Below, in pieces: positions 33,520-44,325 of a DNA stretch of 64,000 nucleotides. The translations under genes and the position numbers were made by a program. The notes under the pieces were generated by a model. The model saw only the letters and a list, made by a program, of their open reading frames with translations, did not search any database and was not told the DNA's origin. Position 1 is the first letter of the stretch. Every line of letters starts with the position of its first letter. Source of the DNA: Sorghum bicolor (lineage: Eukaryota > Streptophyta > Magnoliopsida > Poales > Poaceae); contig NC_012873.2 of NCBI RefSeq assembly GCF_000003195.3, positions 6,843,894 to 6,907,893 on the forward strand, given 5' to 3'.

Positions 33520-34308
33520 CTCTCCTCCATCCTAAAATAAAGTGTAGTTCTTTCTCCCCGAGAAGCCAAACACTTTTAACTTTGATCAAATAATATATAT
33601 AAAAACTATTAATATTTATTTTAGATAAAAACTATTGATGAACTCTGTGTTGCATAACTTGAGTGACGATTGTGTTAAAATCTTAAAACAATCAATGTTA
33701 GCTATTTCTACTCGAGAACCAAAAGGAAAGGTGGTACAGTGGCGAGATCGACATCCAAAACAGTCACTGGAAGCCCAACTTTTGATGGATCTATGCATGA
33801 TGATGCTAACAATGGGTGAAGAGCGAGATGAGGAAAAGTGGAATAAGTTATTCTTGGATGCAGGGTTTAGTGGATATAAGATTAGCCATATATTTGAGTC
33901 TCGATCACTCATTGAGGTCTGTCCATAGACGTTAGTTGTGTATGCCAAATGCCCAAAAATGCCTATGGGCCTAAGGTCTATGTGCAAGAACGAGAACAAC
34001 AACTTTCTCTATTATTGTACCCTTATTACAGTCCTACAAAGAAGCAGTTTGGGTGTCTTTGTTTAGCCCGTATCTCCTCTGTTGTAGCTTTTTGTATTGT
34101 TTCTGTTTGATCTAATAATGAAATTGTCAAACGATTTTGTTCTATTAAAAATACTTACTACAACATTTGCTCCTTCCACACTAGAACACTAGAGTACATG
34201 GTACTCTGTCCTCCGATTCAATGTTATGTACGTGCTAACAGTTGCCGAATAGTACGTCAATAGTGGTTAGTATATTTTCTTCTTCGCACTCACGGTAAGC
34301 CGATGTAA
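33520..34308 (+). pseudogene. OMT copy A': exon 2 only
   Basis: A second direct copy of intron start, exon 2 (about 33646-33928) and 3' flank follows copy A, with most of the intron deleted and no exon 1. Relative to exon 2 of copies A and B the conserved LHNWSDED reads LHNLSDD (Trp to Leu and one Glu codon lost), and the IIDTV strand is disrupted. It cannot encode a methyltransferase because the SAM-binding half is missing. Confidence 0.85.
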
Positions 34309-34310
34309 TA

Positions 34311-34737
34311 CCCTTTCCATTCTAAATTATAAATTGTTGTTTTAACTTTTTTGATATATTTATTTTGCTATGCACCTATATATAATAATATATCTAGATA
34401 TATGTCAAAATGGATGAACCGAAAAAAAATAAAATAACTTAGACTATCTCCAACAATCGACACCTAAAATACAAGACTCATTTATCCTTTGGGTAGCGCT
34501 ACAGGTAAAAGGTTCCATACCTATTTTTAGTCTTCTCCAACAAAAAGACCTAAAAGACAACAGTCTCTGCAAATGGGTCTCGAGGAGAGAGGATACCCAA
34601 ATTTGGGTTATGCCTCTCCTAATACCCAAAATGGGTCTTCTGTATGGGTACTCTATTGGAGGCTATATGTATTGTGTTGTAGACTCATTTTAGGTTTGGG
34701 TCTCCTGTTGGAGATAGCCTTATAATTTGAAACGGAG
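34311..34737. mobile_element. Stowaway MITE split by a Harbinger MITE
   Basis: The outer ends ccctttccattctaaattat and (reverse complement of the right end) ctccgtttcaaattataagt are Stowaway termini with TA flanks (34309-34310 and 34738-34739). The element is interrupted at 34442-34719 by a separate PIF/Harbinger insertion; taking that and one TTA away rejoins the right arm. Confidence 0.7.
34442..34719. mobile_element. PIF/Harbinger MITE nested in Stowaway
   Basis: The left end gactatctccaacaatcgac and the reverse complement of the right end ggctatctccaacaggagac form TIRs. TTA is duplicated on both sides (34439-34441, 34720-34722). The interior contains several cccaaa/tttggg inverted pairs. 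A relative is at 59786-60040. Confidence 0.8.
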
Positions 34738-34993
34738 TAAGACATAAGCCACTGTCCCACTTCCACAGGGTACGCACTCACACCAAGATCCACTCTGACC
34801 TGCTATGCATGCTGACGTCTATCTGACACAAAATAAAAAAGCAAAATATTTTCTTTCAATTGCTATAACTTTTGAATGTTATGTCCATTTTCAATTCCGT
34901 CTACACCGGTATATTCTATACGACGAGGCGAATAAAACTAGACTCCACTTGCATATGTTCAATGAACTTTATTTTAATAGTAATGTATATATA

Positions 34994-35850
34994 AGTTACT
35001 ACCATGTAATACTAAAGTTCCTACTTTTAAAATATATAAAGTTATTACATAGTATGTCCATCGGTTGTTATCACGTGAAGATAATAGAATTGTTATACAA
35101 TATTTACATAAAGATACTAGCCCTATATTATATTATTTTAGGAACAAATTCCATTGATCGAGTTGCTAGTGACACTTCGTTGTAACTAAGTAGTTACACG
35201 CTTAATACATAAGTAGCTATATGTTTGCAAGTACATATAACTTGTTGGAAGGTTACATTGATCAAGTTGCTAGTGACACTTCGTTGCAACTAAGTTGCTA
35301 CGCGCTAAATATATAAGTTGCTACATGTTTGCAATTATATATAACTTGTTGGCAGGTTAATATATAAGTTGATACATACTTAATCCATAAGTTGCTATAC
35401 GCTTAATACATAAATAGCTATTCATATATAACATAAGTTGTCAGTGCAATTTATGTGTAAATATGTGCTAGGAGATTTATCAAAGTTTACTACCATGTAA
35501 TACTAAAGTTGCTACTCCAAAAATATAACTAAATTTATAACATACAATATAATGTCCATCGATTGTTATTATGTGAAGATAATAGAATTGTTTATACAAT
35601 ATTTACATAAAGTTACTAGTCCTATATTATTTTAAACAAATTACATGGTTCCAGTTGCTAGTGACACTTTGTTGCAACTAGTAGTTTGTATGCACTTAAT
35701 ACATAAGTTGCTACTTGTTTACAAGTATATATATTTTCTTGGAAGGTTAATATATAATTTACTACACACTTAATACATAAGTTGTTACACGCTTAATACA
35801 TAAGTTACCACATGTTTCATACATAAATAGCTATTTATATATAACATAAG
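34994..35850. repeat. Degenerate direct-repeat array (aagttgctac type)
   Basis: Two long direct copies begin actaccatgtaatactaaag (about 34998 and 35490) and run about 250 bp each, including gttgctagtgacacttcgtt. Between and within them a shorter motif of the type taatacataagttgctacacgct recurs many times. AT-rich, no coding potential. A satellite-like or transposon-internal array. Confidence 0.6.
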
Positions 35851-36009
35851 TTGCTAGTACATTCAAACTATTTTGGAACACAAATAGTCTTATTTCATAG
35901 ATCCCATCACAAGTGGCTCAATAGTACAAATAAGTAAAAGAAGCTGAAACTGAATTTACCGATGCCTATAAAGAAATTAACAACTAGAAAAAAATAATTA
36001 AGAAAAAAT

Positions 36010-36851
36010 GAAATAAGTTATTGTACAACTAATATGTAGGATTTAGGAATGCATTCAAACCTAAAAGGGTTTCCAAAGCACCAAAAGGTTAGTACCAAGT
36101 GCTCTCTCAAAATCTTTTCCAAAGATAGTGAACGCAAAGAGACGATCACACAGAAGAGGATCATTTAAACTTCACCATTGGTAGCGTTTATCAAAACTTT
36201 TCACGATGGTTTTAACTTGTCCGCCACTAACCACTAATCGTATCTCAACATTAGAGCTCACAAGTGGCACTAGATAATGCAAACCATGTTTGCCTCTCTT
36301 AATAGTACGACTATCAATCCTAAATCTAGCTATCTTAATCTTCTCTACACACCTCATAGCTGGTAAAATGAAACAACCTATGTTCCGTACCTTTGCCTTG
36401 TGCAAATCCAAATGCCACACATGTGATGCCCACAAAGAAACATGTTGTCCAACATATTCACCAGGCCACTTGAGATAAACAAAGAATCTTTTGCTTGATC
36501 TCCATAGATGATGTGGATCACCCAAACCACCACATAGACTTCAAGTCTATCGACCTTTGTCTCACTTGCTCTTCACCATTGCTTCGGTCCTTCGGCACCA
36601 AGCCCACTAGCTTGCCCTTCACCATCATGTTGCATATGGTCCATCATAGCCAAGTCTTGCTTCGGTCCTTCACTTGGTTGCTATGTTTGATTTGAGCATT
36701 CCAACATGCTAACAGTCAAAATCCATATCAATATCCAACTTTTCTTATGAACTAAACCAACTTTTCTTTACACACTCAAATAGAGAAGTTAGTCCACAAG
36801 TGTTGTCATTAATTACCAAAACCCAAACAAGAGCCTAGACCTTTCACCAAT
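36010..36851. mobile_element. Truncated LTR remnant ending gagcctagacctttca
   Basis: The right end (gtcattaattaccaaaaccc ... gagcctagacctttca) matches the terminal region of the solo LTR at 26634-28632 (gtcattaattatcgaaacca...gagctttga). The left end is not identifiable. Open frames in 36172-36695 are not conserved with any family I know. Confidence 0.4.
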
Positions 36852-37210
36852 ATGCCCACAAATATAGCAAATGCTCGATAGGAACTCGTAGGAGAAAGAG
36901 CACCATTTCTCGCTTTCCCCGCTGCCCACTTTCATCATGATGCTGTGCATAAGTGGCTTGTGAATATCAATCACCACTTTGATTCTCCGCACTTGCCCGC
37001 CGCTAGACCATCTTCTCCAACATCTGCTTCCTTGTATACTCCGATCTTCTCTCCTAACGTCACCCTAGTCTCCTCATCCATCATCCCAAGGGGAAGGTTC
37101 GACACACGCACCTAGATTGGCACATGGTTGAACTCCGTCTCCTCTTGAGTTTTGGACCCATCGAAATAAGTCAACATAACCAAATATTTGGATATAATCC
37201 AAGGTCCATC

Positions 37211-38434
37211 CACTACCGGAATCTGACTCTTTGACGAGTGTCTAGTGGTTTGCCGAGTGTTTTTTTTTCGGACACTCGACAAAGGCAAAGAAGCTCTTTG
37301 TCGAGTGCCAAAAAACACTCGAAAAAAACACTCGGTAAAGAGGGTTCTTTGCCGAGTGTCAAGAAAAACACTCGGCAAAGAAGATCTTTGCTGAGTGTTT
37401 TTTTGACACTCGGCAAAGAAAATTTTAAATCAAATTTTGAAGCCCTAAGCAAATTTAAATAAAAAGGTTTTGAACTACAAAGTTGTATAACTTCTCAAGA
37501 TCTACAATATTTATTTTAGTTATTTATTCATTTGACAAGTGACAATAAATTTGTTCATAAATTTTACATCTCTATGAGGAACTATAAGAGAGATATATAA
37601 GATTTGTGAAAAATGTTAGAATTACCATATCAGATGAACAAATGTACCAAACAATAAAAATAAATTTTGTAGATCTTGACAAGTTATGAAATTTTATAGT
37701 TGACAATTTTTTCATTTGAATTTATCTTGTCATTCAAAACTGCGTCTTTATTTGAAAATTTTTAAATTTGATTTTTTCAAATGACCTCAGATAAAAAAAA
37801 CTCCCTAAATAAACTTTGTAGATCTCAAAAAGTTATAAAACTTTTTAGTTGCCAACTTTTTAATTTGAAATCATCTTGTCATGCAAAACTACATCTTTGT
37901 TTGAATATTTTTAAATTTGATTTTCTGAAATTATCTCAGATGAGAAAACTCCCTAAATGAACTTTGTAGATATCAAAAAGTTATGAAACTTTATAGTTAA
38001 TAACTTTTTAATTTGAAATCATCTTGTCATATAAAAACTACGTTTAAATTTCTTAAATTTGAAATTCAAATTTTGTAAACGACCTTGGATGGAGAAACTC
38101 CCTAAAGGAAAATTATAGATCTTAAAAAGTTATAAAACTTTATGATTAACAACTTTTTGATTTAAAATTGTTTAAGGGCTCAAATAGTCAATTTATATGT
38201 GATTTGATATAATATACGAAAAGCTGAAATATAATATAGACACGGTGTGGTGCATTGGTTAAGAGGGAGGTGTGCCACATGCGTTTCAATCCCACCGGCT
38301 AGGTATTTGTAAAATTTGCACGAAAATGCCATGATGACTTGTGACTTGGTCGGAGGCGAGCTGGCATTGGCTGTTGGGTTTTTTTATTTTTCATCTTTAC
38401 CGAATGTATTTGGGCTCCCCTATGTCCTGTAGTG
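37211..38434. mobile_element. CACTA element with ATC target duplication
   Basis: It starts cactaccggaatctgactct and ends tcctgtagtg, flanked by atc on both sides (37208-37210 and 38435-38437). The left subterminal region (37225-37425) is packed with tttgccgagtgtt and cactcggcaaag repeats, the hallmark of a grass En/Spm family. 37655-38165 holds about four degenerate ~148-bp tandem units (actttgtagatctcaaaaag...). No transposase; non-autonomous, 1224 bp. Confidence 0.88.
38240..38312 (+). other. tRNA/SINE-like promoter boxes inside CACTA
   Basis: gtgcattggttaagagggag followed by gcgtttcaatcccaccggct resembles tRNA A- and B-boxes at the usual spacing, but it does not fold as a tRNA by eye. It may be a SINE fragment captured by the CACTA element. 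Confidence 0.3.
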
Positions 38435-38498
38435 ATCCTCCGAAGCCCTTTTTTGTCATATGATTGGAGAAAAGTGAAAAGAAAGTGGTTCTCATCTA

Positions 38499-38730
38499 GG
38501 GCCCTGTTTAGTTCACCCCTAAAATCAAAAAGTTTTCAAGATTTCTCGTCACATCAAATCTTTCGGCACATGTATAAAACATTAAATATAGACGAAAATA
38601 AAAACTAATTGCACAATTTACTTGTAAATCGCGAGACGAATCTTTTGATCCTAGTTATTCTATAATTGGACAATATTTGCCAAAAAAACGAAAGTGCTAT
38701 AGTAGCGAAATCCAAAAAATTTTCGCAGCC
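38499..38730. mobile_element. Tourist-like MITE inserted in the LINE ORF1 remnant
   Basis: It begins gggccctgtttagttcacc and has the family interior (ttttcaagatttctcgtcac, gcgagacgaatcttttgatc, cgaaagtgctatagtagcg). CTA flanks both sides (38496-38498 and 38731-38733). The right terminus is decayed. Confidence 0.65.
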
Positions 38731-39089
38731 TAGGTCATTGCAGGTTACCGCTTTGATCGGGCACCAAATCTTCCTCGGGGCTCGCTCTAGAGTTTTTGGC
38801 AAGACCAGGTGATCTGCTAGAACTTTTCCCATCACCTGTGGTTCTAGCGCACGAGACCTCCTCCCCACAGTGCCACCGATCTTCACTCCACCGTGCTTTG
38901 CCTCCGGTCAACTTCAGCTTCCCCATCAGACCCTCCACGCCTTCCAACATCACCATGTCAGCAGATCGACCACAGCAGCAAGACTGTAACTGATGCCGGC
39001 TCTGCCAAGGGAGAAGGAGAGCACGACATCGTCTAGCCGGATGGGCCAAGGAGAAGCGTGCGTGAAAGGCATCCTAGTACCCATGTTTA

Positions 39090-39528
39090 GGGACCGGAAT
39101 GGGAGTTAGCCCACGTGAGTAGAGAGGATCAACATTGACAACAGTTTTGTAACAACTATTCCCCAAGCACTCATCTGCTCTAATCAAACTCCTCTGATGT
39201 ATATTCGTGCTTGCTTGCTACCTGTTTTACTTCTATCCTACCATCTTTGCATCCTGCTTACATCTGGTATCAGACTTCTTCGATTCTACTTCTCTACTAT
39301 CTCTGATTTTCTCCGACTCATCGATAGCTCGCAACTGCTTTGGGTTGTTGAGATTGGCGTCGAATTTCTTCGATCCGATTTTTGTGTTTCCCAATCTTGT
39401 GACTTATACAGTTATACTACCCGCAACTGGTTCCATGAAGCACTCATCGGCAGACAGGATTTTTGGGTTTCTGTCTTCCATTTCGAGCCTTATGTCAGGG
39501 GAGTTGGCGAGAACAATCGACTGCACGA
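39090..39528 (+). mobile_element. LTR-retrotransposon fragment with primer-binding site
   Basis: A likely LTR end (ctgcttaca, ending 39262) is followed at once by tctggtatcaga (39263-39274), which matches the initiator-Met tRNA primer-binding site of plant LTR elements. The following sequence has two overlapping frames without clear gag motifs. It is split by the hAT element at 39537 and continues beyond 40307. Confidence 0.5.
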
Positions 39529-39536
39529 CCTGTGAC

Positions 39537-40298
39537 CAGTGCCGGCCCTGAGGTTTTAGGGGCCCAGGGCGAAGCCGAGATTTAGAGGCCCCTAATATAC
39601 ACATGGATGAAACACCTTTTTTAGAGAAAAAGATAGAGGGACAAAGTTTTAAGTCTCTACCATTTGAAAATGGAAAAATGGTACAAAGTGAATGAACTAA
39701 ATTTATATAGAGAGTGTTAAAGATAAATGCTTAGGTACAATGCATATAAAAACTTTGGAGATATTTTATACAAAATATTAAAACTAATAAATAAAGAAGT
39801 AGGTTAAGCCTTGTCATATTCATATGCGCTTGGAGGAGGTAAGATAGTGAAGAAATCTAGCAAATTGCTCAAGCTTTCATGTCTTACTTAATAGAAGATG
39901 AAGAAAGCAAGTTAGCAGCGTAATGTACTGTCTCTGAAGAATAATATACATATTTTTCTTGAGCAAATAAAGCATAATATGTATAACTAAACCTAAACTA
40001 TTATATGCTGGAGCCATAAGGGGCCCACCAGACAGCTCAAGAACGAAGTATTGTGAGAACCGAGAAGTAAATACATACAAGTACATGCATATACTCATGT
40101 GTGATAGATAATTTGGCACAATATACGTGCTAGTATAAAGTGAGCTGCATTTGTTAATCCTGCTGGCTAGCAAGTAGCAAGATGCAACGCCGGCATACAT
40201 ATAATGGTATACCTACGATGGGGCCCCTACGATGGGGCCCCACGGGATTGGAGGCCCAGGGCGGCCGCCCCGTCCGCCCGCCCTCAGGGCCAGCGCTG
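39537..40298. mobile_element. Non-autonomous hAT element with exact 8-bp TSD
   Basis: Termini are cagtgccggccctgagg at the left and ccctcagggccagcgctg at the right, inverted. The exact 8-bp duplication cctgtgac is at 39529-39536 and 40299-40306. The arms carry ggggccc motifs (aggggcccagggcg, gaggcccagggcgg). 762 bp, no transposase. Confidence 0.9.
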
Positions 40299-40444
40299 CC
40301 TGTGACAGAGCTCGGAGTTCATCCACATACAACCTGGTTTGTGAGTCGAGCTTGGAGAAGGGGGGTACGGCCAGCGGCCAGCGCTTCATGGATGGAATCC
40401 TGTCTGCCGGCGAAATGACTGCACAGGGCAGTGAAGGTAGCTGC

Positions 40445-40980
40445 TAGTAGCCCTGAGTACTATTCGTTGATTTAATATTATTTGAGAAAAACACTATTGA
40501 ATGAATGATAGATACGGTTGATAAACTCAAACAAACATACTGAATATAGCTTCCTACCATGTGTCGATAGACGTACCGGAAGCTTACTGCGGTATTTGTT
40601 GGTGATTACACATTGTGTTGATGTCCCGTTGGGATAGACCGGGAAAGGCCATGAGCAGCCTGCCCTGTGTGTTGTCCGTGTGGACCATAGAAGCAACAAA
40701 ATGATCTCTTATGCTATACACTACTTCATATATATGTTTCAAATCAAAATAAATAAACATATGGTATTAGAGAAGTCAACCAATTAATCTTAAATTTCAT
40801 TAAATATATATAAAATACTAATGTTTATAATGTTAAATAAGCATCATTTTAATTAATCATATTATATTATTTTTATGCTAAACTTATTTAAAGCTATAAA
40901 TATCCGCTAAACATAAGATTAATTAGTTGACTCTTTAGAATCTGGGATGCACATATATTGAGGCGAAGGAGTTGGCAGCT
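40445..40980. other. AT-rich intergenic with MITE remnants
   Basis: It contains a degenerate relative of the 15804-15921 MITE (about 40455-40545) and a Stowaway-like stretch (about 40725-40950). No gene-like features. Confidence 0.3.
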
Positions 40981-41195
40981 GCGGACAGCCAAGAGATTAC
41001 TCGTCTCTGACAGTATAGATGCCTATTTGCCGTCTCTCTCCTACAGGACACCACGTGTATTCACGTTTCATGGATTCTGTATGCTTTGAAATCTTTTAGT
41101 TTTTTCCCCTTGCTCATATCGGGATGGAGATCGCGCGTGTATTTATTTATGCAACGTAATCTTACTATAAGTGTTTACACGTACTTCTACATTGA

Positions 41196-41470
41196 CCTGC
41201 AGGTGGGTTATTACTCAACTCGGTGTTTATAGTCTTCTTTTCACAGCTAGCTAGCTAGCATTATCATGTTCAAATATTATTAGCAAAATTATTATACACC
41301 TCTGTTACAAATTACAAATTATTCTGACTTTTGTAGATGCACAGTTTTATATATTTAGACACATATTATATACTATGTGGGTAACAAAAGCTATATATTT
41401 AGAAAAAAAATAGAACGATCGATAGCATATGTTTAAATACGGTAAATCTCCTTAATACAATACACTTGAA
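41196..41470. repeat. Upstream flank of the OMT duplication, copy B
   Basis: Colinear with 23038-23175 and with 23290-23570 minus the Stowaway element and the (AT)n expansion there. It places the left border of the OMT duplication at least 1.4 kb upstream of the copy B start codon. Confidence 0.6.
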
Positions 41471-41502
41471 ATCGTGTTCTAGAAAACAAATAAATACAAT
41501 AA

Positions 41503-41790
41503 GGTCTTGTTTAGTTTCCAAACCAAAAAGTTTTCACTCGTCACATTGAATGTTTCGACGTACACATAAAGTATTAAATATAAATAAAAAAAATAAAATA
41601 ATTACATAGTTTAGTTAAAAATCAGAGATGAATATTTTAAGCCTAGTTAGTCTTTGATTAGTCTTAAGTGCTATAGTAACCTACCTGTGTTAATGACAGA
41701 TTAATTAGGTTTAATAAATTCGTCTCTCATTTCCAGCCAAGTTATGTAATTTTTTTTAATATCCTTCCAATATCATGCGAAACAGAATAG
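41503..41790. mobile_element. Tourist-like MITE relative
   Basis: It starts ggtcttgtttagtttccaa and runs through the same blocks as 23600-23856 (ttttaagcctagttagt, cttaagtgctatagtaacc, tttaataaattcgtctc). The right end is unclear. Confidence 0.45.
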
Positions 41791-41833
41791 TGTTTTTTTT
41801 CAAGGAGATGCTGTCGGTGCTAGGCGGTTGTAA

Positions 41834-42190
41834 GGGCATCCGCAATGGTGTTTAAATCGCTAGCTATTTGATCTCTAGGAAGAATATTATTGGTTCTCAA
41901 TAGCAATTTGCAAATAGCTAGCTTAAGAAGTCGCTAGCTATTAGAAAGTCACTAGCTATTGTGGAGAGCATTGTGAGAGAGTTATTTCTAGAAGATTGTG
42001 CTAGATTAGCAATTTATGAGTCGCTAGCTATTAGGAAGTCGCTAGCTATTTGATCTCTCTCCTCGATAGCCAATGAAAGTGCTACTTTTTTATTATTTTT
42101 ATACATCATCTCGCTAGCTATTTGTAAAGTGTTGTTGAGAGCCAATAGAATTCCTCCTAGCTAGCTATTTGATAACCATTGCGGATGACC
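41834..42190. mobile_element. PIF/Harbinger MITE with TAA TSD and internal repeats
   Basis: The left end gggcatccgcaatggtgttt and the right end aaccattgcggatgacc are inverted; TAA flanks both (41831-41833 and 42191-42193). The core repeats gtcgctagctattagg several times. It lies about 460 bp upstream of the OMT copy B start, inside the duplicated flank but absent from copy A. Confidence 0.85.
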
Positions 42191-42454
42191 TAAGTTTGCC
42201 GGAGAGAGACATAGATGGCACATTGATCGATGCTGCCATGTGGATTCTGAGTTCTGGCAGGAGATGCCTACGTCCCACGGGATACCACACGTTCCATGCA
42301 AATTCTCATTATTACCAAAGATTCTCAGTGATTTGAGATTTTAAATTAGTATTCTCCCTGATATCAGCATGCATGGAGATAGTGCGTATCCATCTAATGT
42401 GATTTCATGGTTGTTGACAAATAATATCAGCATGGAGAATGATGCCATGGGCGG

Positions 42455-42640
42455 TCTACAAATAGCTTGCTCTCCATGTCATCTTTACAAAACCAGCTTA
42501 TACAACTGCCTCTCTCAAGCTCCTCGTATCAAATTAAAGCAGTAGCCATAACTATCGTGTGTGTCTAGAAATAGCTTGCTCTGCATCTCATCTTTACAAA
42601 ACCAGCTCATCCAGCCTCTCTCAAGCTCCTCAGATCGGCT
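42455..42640 (+). promoter_or_regulatory. Duplicated promoter-proximal block of OMT copy B
   Basis: ctacaaatagcttgctctcc...catctttacaaaaccagc...cctctctcaagctcctcgta (about 42458-42528) is repeated as tagaaatagcttgctctgca...cagatcgg (about 42568-42636), period about 110 bp. Copy A has one such block. The AAATAGC core could act as a TATA variant, so copy B may have two alternative starts. Function is inference. Confidence 0.55.
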
Positions 42641-42648
42641 CGGCACCC

Positions 42649-44186
42649 ATGAATATGATCCCTACCCCCACCAGCGATGAACTTCTCCAAGCTCATGCCG
42701 AGCTTTGGTGCCACAGCTTCGCCTACCTCAAGTCCATGGCGCTGCAAAGTGCCATCAAGCTCGGTATCCCCACCGCCATCCATCGCTGTGGTGGTGCCGC
42801 CTCCCTATCTGACCTACATGCATCTCTCCCTGTCCCTCCAAGCAAATGGCCATGCATGTCTCGCCTCATGAAGCTCTTAGCCGTCTCAGGAATATTCAAA
42901 GAGGACAAGCCAGACATGTACTGCCTCACCCCAGTGTCACGCCTCCTCGTGGAGGAGGACATCGACGATGGTGGTGGTGGTGGTGGTGGTGGCACGGCAT
43001 GCCAGTCACAGTTCACGGTCATGGTCACTTCACCGTTCCATTCTGCTGCATCTCAATGCCTCCCCGAGTGGCTGCAGAGTGACGACGACCATGCCGTGGC
43101 GGAGACGCCGTTCATGATGGCGCATGGGGCGACATTCTATGGAGTTAGGGGCCGCGACTTGGAGTTCGGTGCGTTGTTCAATGAGGCGATGGCCGCCGAT
43201 AGCCGCTTCGTGGCGGAGATCCTCACACGCCAGTGCGGCGAAATGTTTGCGGGGGTAACGTCTCTGGTCGATGTTGGAGGCGGGGACGGGACGACGGCCA
43301 AGGCCATTGCAAAGGCCTTCCCGCATGTGAGGTGTTCGGTGCTGGAGCTTCCTCAGGTGGTAGACAAGGTGCATGTTCATGGTATGGTGGAGTTTGTTGC
43401 AGGTGACATGATGAAGTTCGTCCCTCCGGCTGATGTTGTGTTACTTAAGGTATTCAATAGTTACTACTTCCTCAGTTCTAAAATAAAGTGTAGTTCTTTC
43501 TTTCCAAGGATCCAAACAATTTTAACTTTGATCAAATAATATATATGAAAGTATTCATATTTATAATAATAATTAGTATCATTAGATATATTACTAAATT
43601 TATTATTTACTCCCCACGTCTTAAAATAATATTACTATTATTTCCTATAAATATATATAGTTAAGCTTGACAAAGTTTGACCGGCACGAATACCATAGGG
43701 TTCACTTATTTTAGGATGAAAGGAGTATATCAGTTTTATTTACCTCATTTCATTTTTCAAGACGTGCACGTGGTTATTTATCATATTTGTGTTGTGTATA
43801 TATAGGTTTATGACTTTATATGTTGATGTTATCTTTATCACAATTATTAATTGGTGAACTCATGAGATTGGCAAACTATCTTATTACAGTTTGTGCTGCA
43901 TAATTGGAGTGACGAGGATTGTGTTAAAATCTTAAAACAAGCAATGTTAGCTATTTCTACTCGAGAACCAAAAGGAAAGGTGGTAATCATAGATACGGTG
44001 GCAAGCTCGGTGTCCAAACAGTCACTTGAAGCCCAACTTTTGATGGATCTATGCATGATGATGCTAACAACGGGCGAAGAGCGAGATGAAAAGAAGTGGA
44101 ATAAGTTATTCTTGGAAGCAGCGTTTAGTGGATGTAAGATTAGCCACATATTTGGGTCTCGATCACTCATTGAGGTCTATCCATAG
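42649..44186 (+). CDS. ZRP4-type plant O-methyltransferase, intact copy B
   Basis: Two exons, 42649-43449 and 43890-44186, joined by GT-AG in phase 0, give 365 aa, the normal length of plant type II (COMT/ZRP4-like) small-molecule O-methyltransferases. The N-terminal dimerisation region is at about 10-105 (ELLQAHAELW ... LMKLLAVSGIF). SAM-binding motif I LVDVGGGDG is at 206-214 and GDMM at 252-255. The probable catalytic His is H271 in VLHNWSDEDC, and the C-terminal KW-L-AAFSG-KI motif is present. Such cytosolic enzymes methylate hydroxyl groups of phenolics, flavonoids or alkylresorcinols; the substrate cannot be told from sequence. An unusual run of eight glycines at 108-115 comes from a GGT-type microsatellite. 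ATG 42649 fits the family start; codons upstream of it are UTR. Confidence 0.93.
43609..43730. mobile_element. Stowaway MITE in the OMT copy B intron
   Basis: The left end ctccccacgtcttaaaataa and the reverse complement of the right end ctcctttcatcctaaaataa pair with TA flanks. The start of the same intron carries another Stowaway-like left end (cttcctcagttctaaaataaag) that is shared with copies A and A'. Confidence 0.6.
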
Positions 44187-44325
44187 ACGTTACTTGTGTA
44201 TGCAAGAATGAGAACTCTCTATTATTGTACCATTATTATGGCACGGCAAAGAGGCAGTTTGCATGTCTTTTAGCCCGTACCTCCTTTGTTGTGGCTTTTT
44301 GGATTGTTTCTGTTTGTTCTATTAA

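Larger units (their letters stand above)
36852..39050 (-). pseudogene. LINE-like ORF1 remnant (DUF4283 + zinc knuckle), interrupted twice
   Basis: On the minus strand three segments form one protein pattern. 39050-38731 gives MVMLEGVEGLMGKLKLT, then VMGKVLADHLVLPKTLERAP and IWCPIKAVTCNDLG. 38498-38435 gives ENHFLFTF. 37210-36852 gives GPWIISKYLVMLTYFDGSK, VRVSNLPLGMMDEE and a degraded CX2C zinc-knuckle region (ICYICG). Together this is the DUF4283/zf-CCHC architecture of ORF1 in plant LINE-type retroelements. It is interrupted by a Tourist MITE and a CACTA element, and contains stops and small frameshifts, so it is dead. Its 3' part is cut by the LTR remnant at 36851. Confidence 0.7.

Noticed and set aside
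36172..36525. 117-aa minus-strand frame
   Set aside because: It lies in an LTR remnant that shares its end with another solo LTR; no recognisable domain.
42559..42648. 30-codon upstream extension of the OMT copy B frame
   Set aside because: The extension begins at GTG rather than ATG. It overlaps the duplicated leader-like block, and the family start fits ATG 42649.
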